Below, in pieces: positions 21,538 to 29,753 of a DNA stretch of 32,215 nt; the first letter of the stretch is position 1, and every line of letters starts with the position of its first letter. The translations under genes and the position numbers were made by a program. The DNA is taken from positions 1 to 32,215 of the forward strand of contig CANQSG010000003.1 in NCBI GenBank assembly GCA_947626485.1. Direction: 5' to 3'. Below the pieces are notes generated by a model. The model was not told where the DNA came from. It saw nothing but the letters and a program-made list of their open reading frames with translations, and made no database searches. This DNA is from an uncultured Clostridia bacterium. Its GTDB lineage: Bacteria > Bacillota > Clostridia > Oscillospirales > Acutalibacteraceae.

Positions 21538-24196
21538 AAAGCTGACGACGCTGCGCCCGCAGAAGGAGCAGAAGCTCGCCACCTTCCTGACGGCGCTGCT
21601 CACCGCGGCGCTGCTGTTCCTGCCCTATCAGTTTCTGGGACACGGCTATTTCCTGTTTTACGGCGATTTCAACGTCCAACAGGTGCCGTTTTACAAGATG
21701 TGTCACGCGATGATCCGCAGCGGGAATATCGGCTGGAACTGGCTGACCGACCTCGGCGTCAACTTTATCGGGTCGTACAGCTTTTACCTGCTCGGCAGCC
21801 CCTTTTTCTGGCTGACGATCCCCTTCCCGAACGCCTGGGTGCCCTATCTGATGGGGCCGCTGTTGATTCTGAAATTCGCCTGCGCGGCGCTGACGGCGTA
21901 TTGCTATCTGCGGCGCTTCACCCAGTCGGCGCAGACGGCGAAGCTCGGCGGCCTGCTCTACGCCTTTTCGGGCTTCTCGGTCTATAATATCTTCTTCAAC
22001 CATTTCCACGAGGCGATCATCTGCTTCCCGCTGCTGCTGCTCGGCATGGAGCTGCTGCTGACCGAAAACAAGCGGGGCGTCTTTGCCGCCGCCGTGTTCC
22101 TTTGCGCCTTCGTCAATTATTTCTTCTTCTTCGGCATGGTCGTCTTCGCGGTGCTGTACTGGATCGTGCGGCTGCTCTCGGGGTGTTACAGCCTGCGGCT
22201 CTCCCGCTTCTTCGTCCTGCTGTTCGAGGCGGTGCTGGGCGTCGCCCTCGCGGCGGTGCTGCTGCTGCCGTCCTACCGCGCGCTGATCGGCAACTCCCGC
22301 CTGAGCGAGATCAACCTCGGCTGGAGCGCGATCCTCTACGGCAAGGAGCAGATTTACCCCAACGTGCTGGAATGCTTCTTCTTCCCGCCCGACCTGCCGG
22401 CGCGCCCCGTCTTTTTCCCCGAAGCCAACGTCAAGTGGTCGTCGCTCGGGGGCTGGCTGCCTGTTTTCAGCATGGTCGGCGTGCTCGCCTGGTTCCAGGC
22501 GAAGAAGGGGCACTGGCTGCGCCGCCTGATCGGCATTTCCGCCTTTATGGCGCTCGTCCCGATCCTCAACAGCGCCTTTTACGCCTTTAATCAAGCCTAT
22601 TACGCCCGCTGGTTCTATATGCCGATCTTGATGCTCTGCCTCGCGACGGCGATGGCGATCGAGGATCGCTCGGTCGAATGGAAGAGTGCCTTCCACTGGG
22701 TCGCCGGCATCACCCTCGCCGTCTCGCTCGTCATCGGCTTCTTCCCGTCCTATCAGACCGACGAGAGCGGCAAGCGGACGTCGCTGCGCTTCGGGCTTTA
22801 CACCAACAGCGATTCGGCGATGTACCTCGTGCGGTTCTGGACGACCTGCGCCATCGCGCTCGGCGGGCTGCTGCTGCTCTGGCTGCTGCTGAGTCGCCTG
22901 CGCACCAACCGCGCCCAGTTCTACCGCACCGCGACGGTCTCGGTCTGCGTGCTCTCGCTGCTCTATTCGGCGGTCTTCGTCGGCACCGGTAAGACCCATT
23001 CCTACAGCGTCGAGGACGTCATGATCCCGCAGCTGATCGAAGGGCACGTCGACCTGCCGGACGACCCGGACAACTACCGCATCGACGTTTACAGCGGCGT
23101 CGACAACACCGGCATGTTTTTGGGGCTTTCCTCGATCAACGCCTTCCATTCCATCGTCCCGACCTCGGTGACCGATTTCTGGGAGTACGTCGGGGAGGAG
23201 CGGGGCGTCGCGAGCCGACCCTCGACCGATTCCTACGCCGCCCGCAGCCTGCTCGGGGTCAAATACCTGCTCAACCGCACGAACGGCGACGATTTCCTCG
23301 AAAACCGCGAGCCGCGCATGCCCGGCTTCACCTATCGCAGCACGAGCGGCGGCTACTACGTCTATGAAAACGAGAATTACATTCCCTACGGCTTCACCTA
23401 CGACGCCTACATGACCCGCGCCCAGTGCGACGCCTATACCGACGGCTACCGCGCGAACCTGATGCTCAAGGCCATCCTGCTCGACGATGAGCAGGTTAAC
23501 CGCTACGGCGACCTGCTGCCCAACCTCTTCGACGCCGGGACGACCCTGCCCGACGGCACCGTGGGCGAATATATCCCCGACATGACCGCCGAGGCCTACG
23601 CCGCCGACTGCGCCGCCCGGGCGGCTTCGGCTGCCGACGGCTTCGAGCGGGACAACGGCGGCTTCACCTCGACCATCACCCTTTCGCAGGACAATCTCGT
23701 CTTTTACGCCGTCCCCTATGACGAGGGCTGGACGGCGACGGTCAACGGTGTGCCCGCCGAGATCGAAAAGGTCAACGTCGGCTTTATGGCGGTGCGCGCC
23801 CCCGCAGGGCGAAACCGCATTCGCTTCGAATACCGCACGCCCGGCCTGCTGACCGGCCTTTCCATCACCGGCGGCGCCGCCGTCGTCTTTCTGCTGTACT
23901 GCATCATCTGTGCGGTCTGGCTGAAAAACCGCCGGACGGTCGAGGAATACCCCGAGGGCAACGAGCTGCTCTGCCTCTGGCAGGAGAACGAGGCGGAAGA
24001 CGCCCGCGCCGCCCTCGCGCGGGAGATGGAGGAGCAGTTCCCGCAGCCGCCGAACGCCGCTTCCGGCGCCCCGTCCGCGGCAAAACCGGCGGGCAGCGGC
24101 TTCCACGGCGGCTTTCAGGTGCGGCTCGATCTGTCCGAGCCCCCCGCGCCGACCCCGCCGGACGACCCGGCGGACGGCAATCCCCCGCCGCAGTAA
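21521..24196 (+). CDS. YfhO family membrane protein
   Basis: 891 residues; ATG 21521 with GGAGGAA upstream, inside the end of the previous gene. Around a dozen transmembrane helices (YQFLGHGYFLFYGDFNVQQ in the first loop, YAFSGFSVYNIFFNHFHEAI further on), then a large extracytoplasmic domain (about 500-780) and a last helix near 785-805, with a Pro/Gly-rich cytoplasmic tail. YfhO proteins (of Bacillus type) take part in glycosylation of lipoteichoic acid or other surface polymers with lipid-linked sugar donors. The pairing with the GT-C-like gene supports a shared surface glycan job. The exact substrate is unknown. Confidence 0.9.
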   Translation: MGFSYKKLTTLRPQKEQKLATFLTALLTAALLFLPYQFLGHGYFLFYGDFNVQQVPFYKMCHAMIRSGNIGWNWLTDLGVNFIGSYSFYLLGSPFFWLTIPFPNAWVPYLMGPLLILKFACAALTAYCYLRRFTQSAQTAKLGGLLYAFSGFSVYNIFFNHFHEAIICFPLLLLGMELLLTENKRGVFAAAVFLCAFVNYFFFFGMVVFAVLYWIVRLLSGCYSLRLSRFFVLLFEAVLGVALAAVLLLPSYRALIGNSRLSEINLGWSAILYGKEQIYPNVLECFFFPPDLPARPVFFPEANVKWSSLGGWLPVFSMVGVLAWFQAKKGHWLRRLIGISAFMALVPILNSAFYAFNQAYYARWFYMPILMLCLATAMAIEDRSVEWKSAFHWVAGITLAVSLVIGFFPSYQTDESGKRTSLRFGLYTNSDSAMYLVRFWTTCAIALGGLLLLWLLLSRLRTNRAQFYRTATVSVCVLSLLYSAVFVGTGKTHSYSVEDVMIPQLIEGHVDLPDDPDNYRIDVYSGVDNTGMFLGLSSINAFHSIVPTSVTDFWEYVGEERGVASRPSTDSYAARSLLGVKYLLNRTNGDDFLENREPRMPGFTYRSTSGGYYVYENENYIPYGFTYDAYMTRAQCDAYTDGYRANLMLKAILLDDEQVNRYGDLLPNLFDAGTTLPDGTVGEYIPDMTAEAYAADCAARAASAADGFERDNGGFTSTITLSQDNLVFYAVPYDEGWTATVNGVPAEIEKVNVGFMAVRAPAGRNRIRFEYRTPGLLTGLSITGGAAVVFLLYCIICAVWLKNRRTVEEYPEGNELLCLWQENEAEDARAALAREMEEQFPQPPNAASGAPSAAKPAGSGFHGGFQVRLDLSEPPAPTPPDDPADGNPPPQ

Positions 24197-24214
24197 GCCG
24201 CGGCAAATCCCGAC

Positions 24215-24268
24215 AAAAAGCGCCCCGCGCATCCCTGCCGTTCGGTCGGCGGATGTGCGGGGCGTTTT
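24215..24268. terminator. Bidirectional intrinsic terminator
   Basis: CGCCCCGCGCATCC (24221-24234) pairs with GGATGTGCGGGGCG (24251-24264), with an inner GCCG...CGGC, flanked by TTTT on the plus side and by five A (T on the minus strand) at 24215-24219. It serves the YfhO gene and the convergent DtxR-like gene. Confidence 0.9.
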
Positions 24269-24279
24269 GCGTTGCGGGG

Positions 24280-24648
24280 TCAGCCCTGCGCGGCGATGTG
24301 GCGCTTGAGGGCTTCGAAGCTGACGTCGCTGATGTCGTGCTCGATCTTGCAGGCGTCCTGCGCCGCGACGTCCTTCGGGACGCCGAGCCGTTCGAGAAAA
24401 TCCGAAAGCACCAGGTGCCGCTCGTAGATGCGGGTGGCGATCTCGTGTCCCGGCGGCTCGAGCCGGATCGCGCCGTCCTCGGCGACCGAGATCATGCCGC
24501 CGTTTTTGAGAATGCCGACCGCCCGGCTGACGCTCGGCTTGGAATAGCCGGTGCGGTTGGCGATGTCGATGGCGTGCACGGCTTCGCGGGTCTGCGAGAG
24601 AATGAGGATGGTTTCCAGATACATCTCGCCGGATTCCTGAATTTGCAT
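24280..24648 (-). CDS. DtxR-family metal-dependent transcriptional regulator
   Basis: 122 residues; ATG at 24648 with GGAGG upstream. A winged helix (AIDIANRTGYSKPSVSRAVGILKNGG) is followed by the helical dimerisation domain; the C-terminal SH3/FeoA domain of long DtxR proteins is absent, as in MntR-sized members. Metal ligands resemble DtxR rather than MntR: M9 in GEMYLE, H78 in ERHL and C100-K-I-E103-H104. The Cys ligand suggests iron selectivity. No metal transport gene is adjacent, so the target is unknown. It lies 25 bases after the DacF-like gene on the same strand. Confidence 0.88.
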   Translation of the reverse strand: MQIQESGEMYLETILILSQTREAVHAIDIANRTGYSKPSVSRAVGILKNGGMISVAEDGAIRLEPPGHEIATRIYERHLVLSDFLERLGVPKDVAAQDACKIEHDISDVSFEALKRHIAAQG

Positions 24649-24673
24649 GGGGGTGTCCTCCCTGTCTGGGTTT

Positions 24674-26020
24674 TTATTTTTTCCGTTTTTCGGGTTTGTC
24701 CTCGGGGATGGGGCGGTAGACGACCTTGCGGGTCTTTTTGCGCCCCTTGCGGTTGAGCAGCAGCACAAGCAGCAGAAAAATGAAGATCGCGAGCAGCGCC
24801 AGCGCGACAAACAGCAGAAAGATTCGCGAGGAAACAAGGTCGGTCACGCGGCGCCAGAGCACCAGCCAAAAGCTCGCGGGCACCGATTCCGCCGCGACGA
24901 GCCGGACGCTGCCGAGCTTTTCCTCGGCGTAATACAGGTCGGCCGTGCCGAGGACGTCGCCCTTTTGGATCGGGGCGTCGAAGGTCGGGCGGTCGAGGTG
25001 GGGCTCGACGCGCACCGTCGAGGAATCGGCCTCCACGGGCAGCACGGCGGACAGCCCGTTTTCGAGCAGCAGCGGCACGTGGTCGACGTCCCGCGAAAGG
25101 GCGACCGGCGCCTCGCCGACCGGCGTCTGGGGGTCGATGACCGATTTGTATTCGAAGCTGTTGAACGCCCAGCGGAAGAGGTTGCGCGCGTCGGTGAACT
25201 CCCGCCGCACCGTGTTGCCCTTGTCGTCGGTCGGCGGGCAGCCCATGACGATGCAGAGGTAGTGATACCCGCCGTATTCCGCGGTGTTGACAAGGCACCG
25301 CCCCGCCTCGTCGGTGTAGGCGGTCTTGCCCTGCCGGGCGTAGGAGTAATAATACGCCGTCGAGCGGTCGATGAGGAAATTGGTCGTCACGAGGGTGCGG
25401 GCGGGGGAGAGGTTCGTCGCCGCCATTTCGTAGCGCGCGGCGGCGGTCACCTCGCAGAAGGCGTCAAAGGTCAGCGCGTGGCGGAATAATAAGGCGAGGT
25501 CGTTGACCGTCGTGTAATGGTCGGCGTGGTGCGAGCCGTAAACGTCGGCGTAGTGCGTGCCGGTCATGCCGAGCGCCTGCGCCCGCGCGTTCATCTGGTC
25601 GATAAAGGCGGCGTTGCTGCCCGCGCAGTATTCGGCGATGACGTTGGCGGCGTCGGCAGCCGAGGGCACCAGCAGGCAGTAGAGCAGCTGGCGGGCGGTC
25701 AGCTGTTCGCCGGCCTTTAACTCCATCACGGCAAGCCCGGTGCCGAGCAGGGAATTGACGGCGTTTTTCGAGACGGTGACGGTCGTGCCGTCGAGGTCGG
25801 ATACCTTTTCGAGCAGCAGCACCGCCGTCATGACCGTCGTCAGCGAGGCGGGAAAGACCCGCTCGTCCGCGCCCTTTGTATAGAGCACGTCGCCGGTGTC
25901 GAGGCTGACGAGCAGCGCCTGCCGGGCGTTGAGCGAAAAGCCGGTGATCTGATAAGCCGAGGCGGGAACGGCGGTGAAAAGCAACAGCCCGAGCAGGAGG
26001 CAGAGGAGCCTTTTTTTCAT
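24674..26020 (-). CDS. DacF-like peptidase S11 fold protein with degenerate active site
   Basis: 448 residues; ATG at 26020 with GGAGAGA upstream. Signal peptide 1-22, S11 (D-Ala-D-Ala carboxypeptidase) domain about 25-285, a C-terminal β-domain about 290-385, one transmembrane helix near 400-422 and a basic tail. The fold landmarks are present (LDTGDVLYTKGADERVFPAS, GTHYADVYGS, YTDEAGRCLV), but all three catalytic motifs are altered: SxxK reads SLTT (59-62), SxN reads SAA (120-122) and KTG reads KTA (232-234). Such a protein should not hydrolyse or bind β-lactams normally; a muropeptide-binding or structural role is likely. The minus-strand promoter is not clear (a TATACT lies about 20 bases before the ATG). 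The DtxR-like gene follows. Confidence 0.87.
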   Translation of the reverse strand: MKKRLLCLLLGLLLFTAVPASAYQITGFSLNARQALLVSLDTGDVLYTKGADERVFPASLTTVMTAVLLLEKVSDLDGTTVTVSKNAVNSLLGTGLAVMELKAGEQLTARQLLYCLLVPSAADAANVIAEYCAGSNAAFIDQMNARAQALGMTGTHYADVYGSHHADHYTTVNDLALLFRHALTFDAFCEVTAAARYEMAATNLSPARTLVTTNFLIDRSTAYYYSYARQGKTAYTDEAGRCLVNTAEYGGYHYLCIVMGCPPTDDKGNTVRREFTDARNLFRWAFNSFEYKSVIDPQTPVGEAPVALSRDVDHVPLLLENGLSAVLPVEADSSTVRVEPHLDRPTFDAPIQKGDVLGTADLYYAEEKLGSVRLVAAESVPASFWLVLWRRVTDLVSSRIFLLFVALALLAIFIFLLLVLLLNRKGRKKTRKVVYRPIPEDKPEKRKK

Positions 26021-26048
26021 TGAAATCTCTCCGAATATATAGTATAAT
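26020..26048 (+). promoter_or_regulatory. Promoter of the metallophosphoesterase gene
   Basis: TTGAAA (26020-26025), 17 bases, TATAAT (26043-26048) on the plus strand. The -35 starts in the start codon of the divergent DacF-like gene. The leader (26055-26185) contains a hairpin CGACTTT/AAAGTCG at 26060-26066 and 26076-26082 and a T-rich stretch near 26150; no riboswitch is recognised there. Confidence 0.7.
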
Positions 26049-26185
26049 AACGCTGGAAGCGACTTTGGCGTGAAAAAAGTCGAAGGGCTTTCTTATAGTA
26101 TACCTTAAAACTCGCAAAATGAAAAGACATTCTTTTGGCTGACGGCATAATTTTTTTTCGCGCAGTCGGAAAAGAGGAACGAAAC

Positions 26186-26899
26186 ATGGTCTATGTAACG
26201 GGGGATATGCACGGCGACGAGGCGCGCCTGTTCGACCGGGAATGGCGCAAATTAAAACCGGGCGACACCCTCATCGCGCTCGGGGACTTCGGCTATCTCT
26301 GGAACGGCAGCGCCCGCGAAAAGAGCACCGTCGAATGGCTCGGCAGCCGGAAATTCACCGTCGCCTTTCTCGACGGCCCCCACGAAAATTACGATGCGAT
26401 CCGCAAATGCCGCACGACTTATTGGAAGGGCGGCATGGTGCACCGCATTCGCGGCAACCTGCTGCACCTGATGCGCGGGCAGGTCTTCACGATCGAGGGC
26501 ATGCGGCTTTTCACCTTCGGCGGCGGGGAGAGCGACGACAAGGAAATGCGGCTCGAACAGGGCTTCTGGTGGGAGGATGAAATGCCCTCCCCGACCGAAA
26601 TGGCGGACGGCGCCCGCCGCCTCGACGAGATCGGCTGCCGCGTGGATTACATTCTGACCCACGAGCCGCCGTCGCTCGTGAAAAGCGCGATGCTCATGCG
26701 CTTCGGCGAGCCGGAATCGGTCAGCAAGCTCAACGGCTACCTCGAAGAGATCGGCCGCGCCTGCGAATACCGCAACTGGTATTTCGGCGCGATGCACGAG
26801 GACAGGCGGGTCACGCCGCGCCACACCTGCGTTTACCGCAAGCTGCTGCCCCTCGCGCCGCCGCCGCACCCCGCCGAAGAACCGGACGACGAGGTCTGA
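26186..26899 (+). CDS. Calcineurin-like metallophosphoesterase
   Basis: 237 residues; ATG 26186 (MVYVTGD) has AAAAGAGGA upstream, while the longer in-frame start lacks one. Metal-binding motifs of the family are visible: GDMHGD at the N-terminus, LGDFGYLW, a DGPHENYD segment in place of the usual GNHD/E, LTHEPP, and a final HEDRR region. It hydrolyses a phosphoester, with substrate unknown. It is the first gene after its own promoter, and the CLC transporter follows 85 bases later on the same strand. Confidence 0.88.
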   Translation: MVYVTGDMHGDEARLFDREWRKLKPGDTLIALGDFGYLWNGSAREKSTVEWLGSRKFTVAFLDGPHENYDAIRKCRTTYWKGGMVHRIRGNLLHLMRGQVFTIEGMRLFTFGGGESDDKEMRLEQGFWWEDEMPSPTEMADGARRLDEIGCRVDYILTHEPPSLVKSAMLMRFGEPESVSKLNGYLEEIGRACEYRNWYFGAMHEDRRVTPRHTCVYRKLLPLAPPPHPAEEPDDEV

Positions 26900-26984
26900 C
26901 GGCATTCGACGAAATTCGACAAAAGCACATTCCAAAGCCCACGTTTCGACGTGGGCGCGTTTACGCGGACGGGAGGGATTTTGC

Positions 26985-28186
26985 TTGCAGGTTAAAAAAC
27001 GCGTCGTCGCCTGGTGCGCGCTGCTGCTGACGGGGCTTTGCGGCGGGCTGCTCGGCGCACTGTTCCACCTCAGCCTCGACGTTTCGACGCGCGCGCGGCA
27101 GTCCTTTCGGCCGCTTCTCTTCGCGCTGCCCCTCGCCGGGCTTCTGATCGTCGGGCTTTACCGCCTGCTGCGCGTGCCCTTTTCGACGGGCACGCATCAG
27201 GTGCTTTCCGCCGTCCGGGGCGAAAAACCGATTGCCCCGGCGCTCGCCCCCGCGATCTTCGGCGGCGCGGTGCTGACCCACCTGTGCGGCGGGTCGGCGG
27301 GCAGGGAGGGGGCAGCGCTGCAGCTCGGCGGGAGTTTAGGCAGCGCGCTCAGCCGGCTGTTTCGCCTGCCTTCCGCATGGGGCTCTCTGGCGGCGACGGC
27401 GGGCATGAGCGCCGTCTTTTCCGCCCTGTTCGGCACGCCCTTTGCCGCCGCCTTTTTCTGCGCCGAGGTGCTGTGTGTGCGCCGGTTCTCGCTGCCCGGT
27501 CTGGTCGCGGGGCTCGTCGGCGCGCTGCCGGCGGCGGGCGTCGCGCGGCTGCTCGGCGTCGCCCCCGTGCGGTATCAAATTCCGACCCTGCCCGGTCTCT
27601 CACCGCAGAGCGTCTGGTGCTGACGGCGGGCTGCGTCGCGCTGGCACTCTTGTTTTGCACGGTTCTGCGCATCGCGCACGGCGGAGCGAGGCGGCTGATC
27701 CCCAACGCGGCGCTGCGCATCGTCGTCGTCGGGCTGCTGCTCGTCGGGCTGTCGCTCTGCTGCCCCTCGGGGGATTACAACGGCGCGGGCGCCGACGTGA
27801 TCGCGCGCGCCGTCGGCGGGGACGCCCGCCCCGAGGCCTTCGCCCTGAAGCTGGTTTTCACCGCCCTGACCCTCGCCGCGGGGTATCGCGGGGGCGAGAT
27901 CGTGCCGGTCTTTTTCCTCGGCTCGACCTTCGGCGCGGCGTTCGGCGGCCTGCTCGGCCTGCCGCCGGGGTTCGCGGCGTCGCTCGGCATGATGAGCTGC
28001 TTCTGTGCCGCCACCAAGACCCCGCTCGCCTCCTTCCTGATGGCGCTCGAGCTCTTTTCCGGCGCGGGCGCGCTCTGGTTCCTGCCGGTCTGCGCCCTCA
28101 GCTTCTTCGCGTCGGGTCGAAACGGGCTCTACGGCGAAAGCGAGCACCCGTTTTTCCCCCGAAAACGCGAAAAACGATCCGCATAA
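26985..28186 (+). CDS. CLC-family anion transporter (fluoride-type-like), frameshifted
   Basis: Start TTG 26985 with GGGAGGG about 8 bases before. The first frame encodes THLCGGSAGREGAALQLGG and GTPFAAAFFCAEV and stops at 27623. The second frame continues homology from LTAERLVLTAGC through YRGGEIVPVFFLGSTFG to TAA at 28186. Removing TC from TCTCTC (27596-27601) rejoins them into about 400 residues, the CLC core length with no CBS tail. The proton-pathway Glu is present (E108 in GREG). The usual chloride motif GSGIP is not seen; the matching place reads STGTH (67-71), and GREGP reads GREGA. Both recall the fluoride/proton CLC branch. As written the gene is broken; an indel error is possible. 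Confidence 0.82.
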
Positions 28187-28190
28187 AGAC

Positions 28191-28245
28191 GAAAAAAAAC
28201 AGCGCCCCGATCCTCTGCTGCGGCAGGGTCGGGGCGCTCCTTTTT
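28191..28245. terminator. Bidirectional intrinsic terminator
   Basis: AGCGCCCCGA (28201-28210) pairs with TCGGGGCGCT (28229-28238); TTTTT follows at 28241-28245, and a run of A at 28192-28199 gives a T run on the minus strand. It serves the CLC gene and the convergent esterase gene. Confidence 0.92.
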
Positions 28246-28249
28246 GCGT

Positions 28250-29125
28250 TTATTGCGCCGTCGGCAAAACGGTAAAGGTTTCGGTGAACCGCGCCTTTTT
28301 GAAGGGCGCGCCCGCCTCTTCGGGACGGCCGAACAGCCGGGTCAGCCAGGCGATGGAAAGCGGCATCCAGCCCGCCGCGTCGGCGTCGACAAGCCCCGTC
28401 GTCACCGTCGCGAGCGCCAGACCGTGGCAGCCGTTGGGGTAAACGTGCAGCTCGGCGGGCACGCCGGCGTGGATCAGCGCGGCGGCGAAGATCAGGCTGT
28501 CCTCCACCGGGACGGAGGTGTCCCGCGCGGTGTGGAACAGGAAGGTCGGCGGCGTGTGGGGGCCGACCTGCTCCTGCGTGTTGAGCAGGCGGGTGACGGT
28601 CTCGGCGTCGCCGTCGCCGATGAGACGCTGCAGGTTGCCGGAATTCTTGATCCAGGAGGTCGAAATGACCGGATAGCCGAGGATCAGGGCGTTCGGGCGC
28701 ACCTCCTCCGCCTTGAAACCGCCGAGGGCGAGGAATTCCTCCCGGTTCCACAGCGTGCCGAGCGTGGCGGCGAGGTGGCCGCCCGCCGAAAAGCCGCAGA
28801 CCGCGATTTTATCGGGCAGCAGGGCGAATTCCTCGGCGTGCGCGCGCAGGAAGCGCATCGCCGCGAAGATGTCGAGCAGGGGGCGGGGAAAGGCGGCGTC
28901 CGCGCCCAAAGAATAGCGCAGGACAAAGGTGTGGAACCCGGCGGCGAGGTAGGGCATGGCGATGGGGTCGGCCTCGCGGTCGGAGCACATCGAATAGCCG
29001 CCGCCCGGCACGACCAGCACGGTCGGACGGGGGGCGGGCTCGGGGCCGCGATCCAGGTTGTTGAACTGGAAGCGCGTCAGGGTGACCGCCGGGTCGTTCG
29101 TCGGATGGTAAACGTTCGTCAGCAT
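28250..29125 (-). CDS. Alpha/beta hydrolase, acetyl-esterase/BD-FAE-like
   Basis: 291 residues; ATG at 29125 with GGAGGAGAT upstream. The HGG-type oxyanion loop appears as PGGGYSM (40-46), the nucleophile elbow is GFSAGGH with Ser113, the acid is probably Asp202 in ARDTSVPVEDS, and His234 lies in PNGCHGLAL. This pattern fits bifunctional feruloyl/acetyl xylan esterases and related small carbohydrate esterases. No signal peptide, so it is probably cytoplasmic and removes acyl groups from imported oligosaccharides or small esters. Its start overlaps the end of the NUDIX gene by 7 bases. Confidence 0.9.
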   Translation of the reverse strand: MLTNVYHPTNDPAVTLTRFQFNNLDRGPEPAPRPTVLVVPGGGYSMCSDREADPIAMPYLAAGFHTFVLRYSLGADAAFPRPLLDIFAAMRFLRAHAEEFALLPDKIAVCGFSAGGHLAATLGTLWNREEFLALGGFKAEEVRPNALILGYPVISTSWIKNSGNLQRLIGDGDAETVTRLLNTQEQVGPHTPPTFLFHTARDTSVPVEDSLIFAAALIHAGVPAELHVYPNGCHGLALATVTTGLVDADAAGWMPLSIAWLTRLFGRPEEAGAPFKKARFTETFTVLPTAQ

Positions 29126-29691
29126 GATTGATCTCCTCCTGTATGACCCGGCGCGCCCGTCTGCCGCAGCAGGGCGACCTTCAGCAGCGCAACCTGGGTT
29201 TTTGCGTCCTTGATCTCGCCCGCCAGCACCATCTTCACCGCTTCTTCGAGCGGGATGCGGTCGGGCTCTAAAAATTCGTCGTCGTCGGGGCGGGTCTCGC
29301 CGAAGGTCAGACCGGTCGCGAGAAACAGGTGAATGACCTCCGCGCAGTAGCCGGGCGAGGGGTAGAGGACGCCGAGCGGCTCGTAATGCGCCGCCGCAGC
29401 GCCGGTCTCCTCGCGCAGCTCGCGTTTCCCGGTGGCGAGCGGGTCCTCGCCCCGGTCGCGCTTGCCCGCCGGAATTTCAAGCAAAACCTCGCGGTAGGGG
29501 TAGCGGAATTGCCGCACAAACAAGACCTCGTCGCGGTCGGTCAGCGCCACAACGCCGACGCCGCCGGGGTGGTCGATGACCTCCCGCGTCGCTTCACCGC
29601 CGTCGGGCAGGCGCACGCGGTCGACCCGCAGGTCGATGATGCGGCCGTGATAATAGGTTTCGCCGGACAGTTGCTGTTCGATCAGATTCAT
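29119..29691 (-). CDS. NUDIX hydrolase, ADP-ribose pyrophosphatase-like
   Basis: 190 residues from ATG at 29691, which has GGAGGG upstream; an ATG at 29712 has no ribosome site. The NUDIX box is exact: G76-x5-E82-x7-R90-E91-L-x-E94-E95-x-G97. YPSPGYCAEVIHLFLA downstream is typical of ADP-ribose pyrophosphatases (NudF/YqkG type), which cleave ADP-ribose to AMP and ribose-5-phosphate. It is first in a two-gene minus-strand unit with the esterase and is divergent from the M14 peptidase gene. Confidence 0.93.
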   Translation of the reverse strand: MNLIEQQLSGETYYHGRIIDLRVDRVRLPDGGEATREVIDHPGGVGVVALTDRDEVLFVRQFRYPYREVLLEIPAGKRDRGEDPLATGKRELREETGAAAAHYEPLGVLYPSPGYCAEVIHLFLATGLTFGETRPDDDEFLEPDRIPLEEAVKMVLAGEIKDAKTQVALLKVALLRQTGAPGHTGGDQSC

Positions 29692-29753
29692 GAAGGCGCC
29701 CTCCTGCGTCATATATATGGGAAGAAAACGGAAACGAAAAGGAGCCGGAGCGG

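Noticed and set aside
21401-24232. Open frame of 943 codons antisense to the YfhO-type gene
   Set aside because: Mirror of a convincing polytopic membrane protein; charged low-complexity translation, no ribosome site.
26900-26984. Fluoride riboswitch or terminator before the CLC gene
   Set aside because: Only a short hairpin (GCCCACG/CGTGGGC, 26937-26956) is present, without a T run and without the fluoride aptamer signature.
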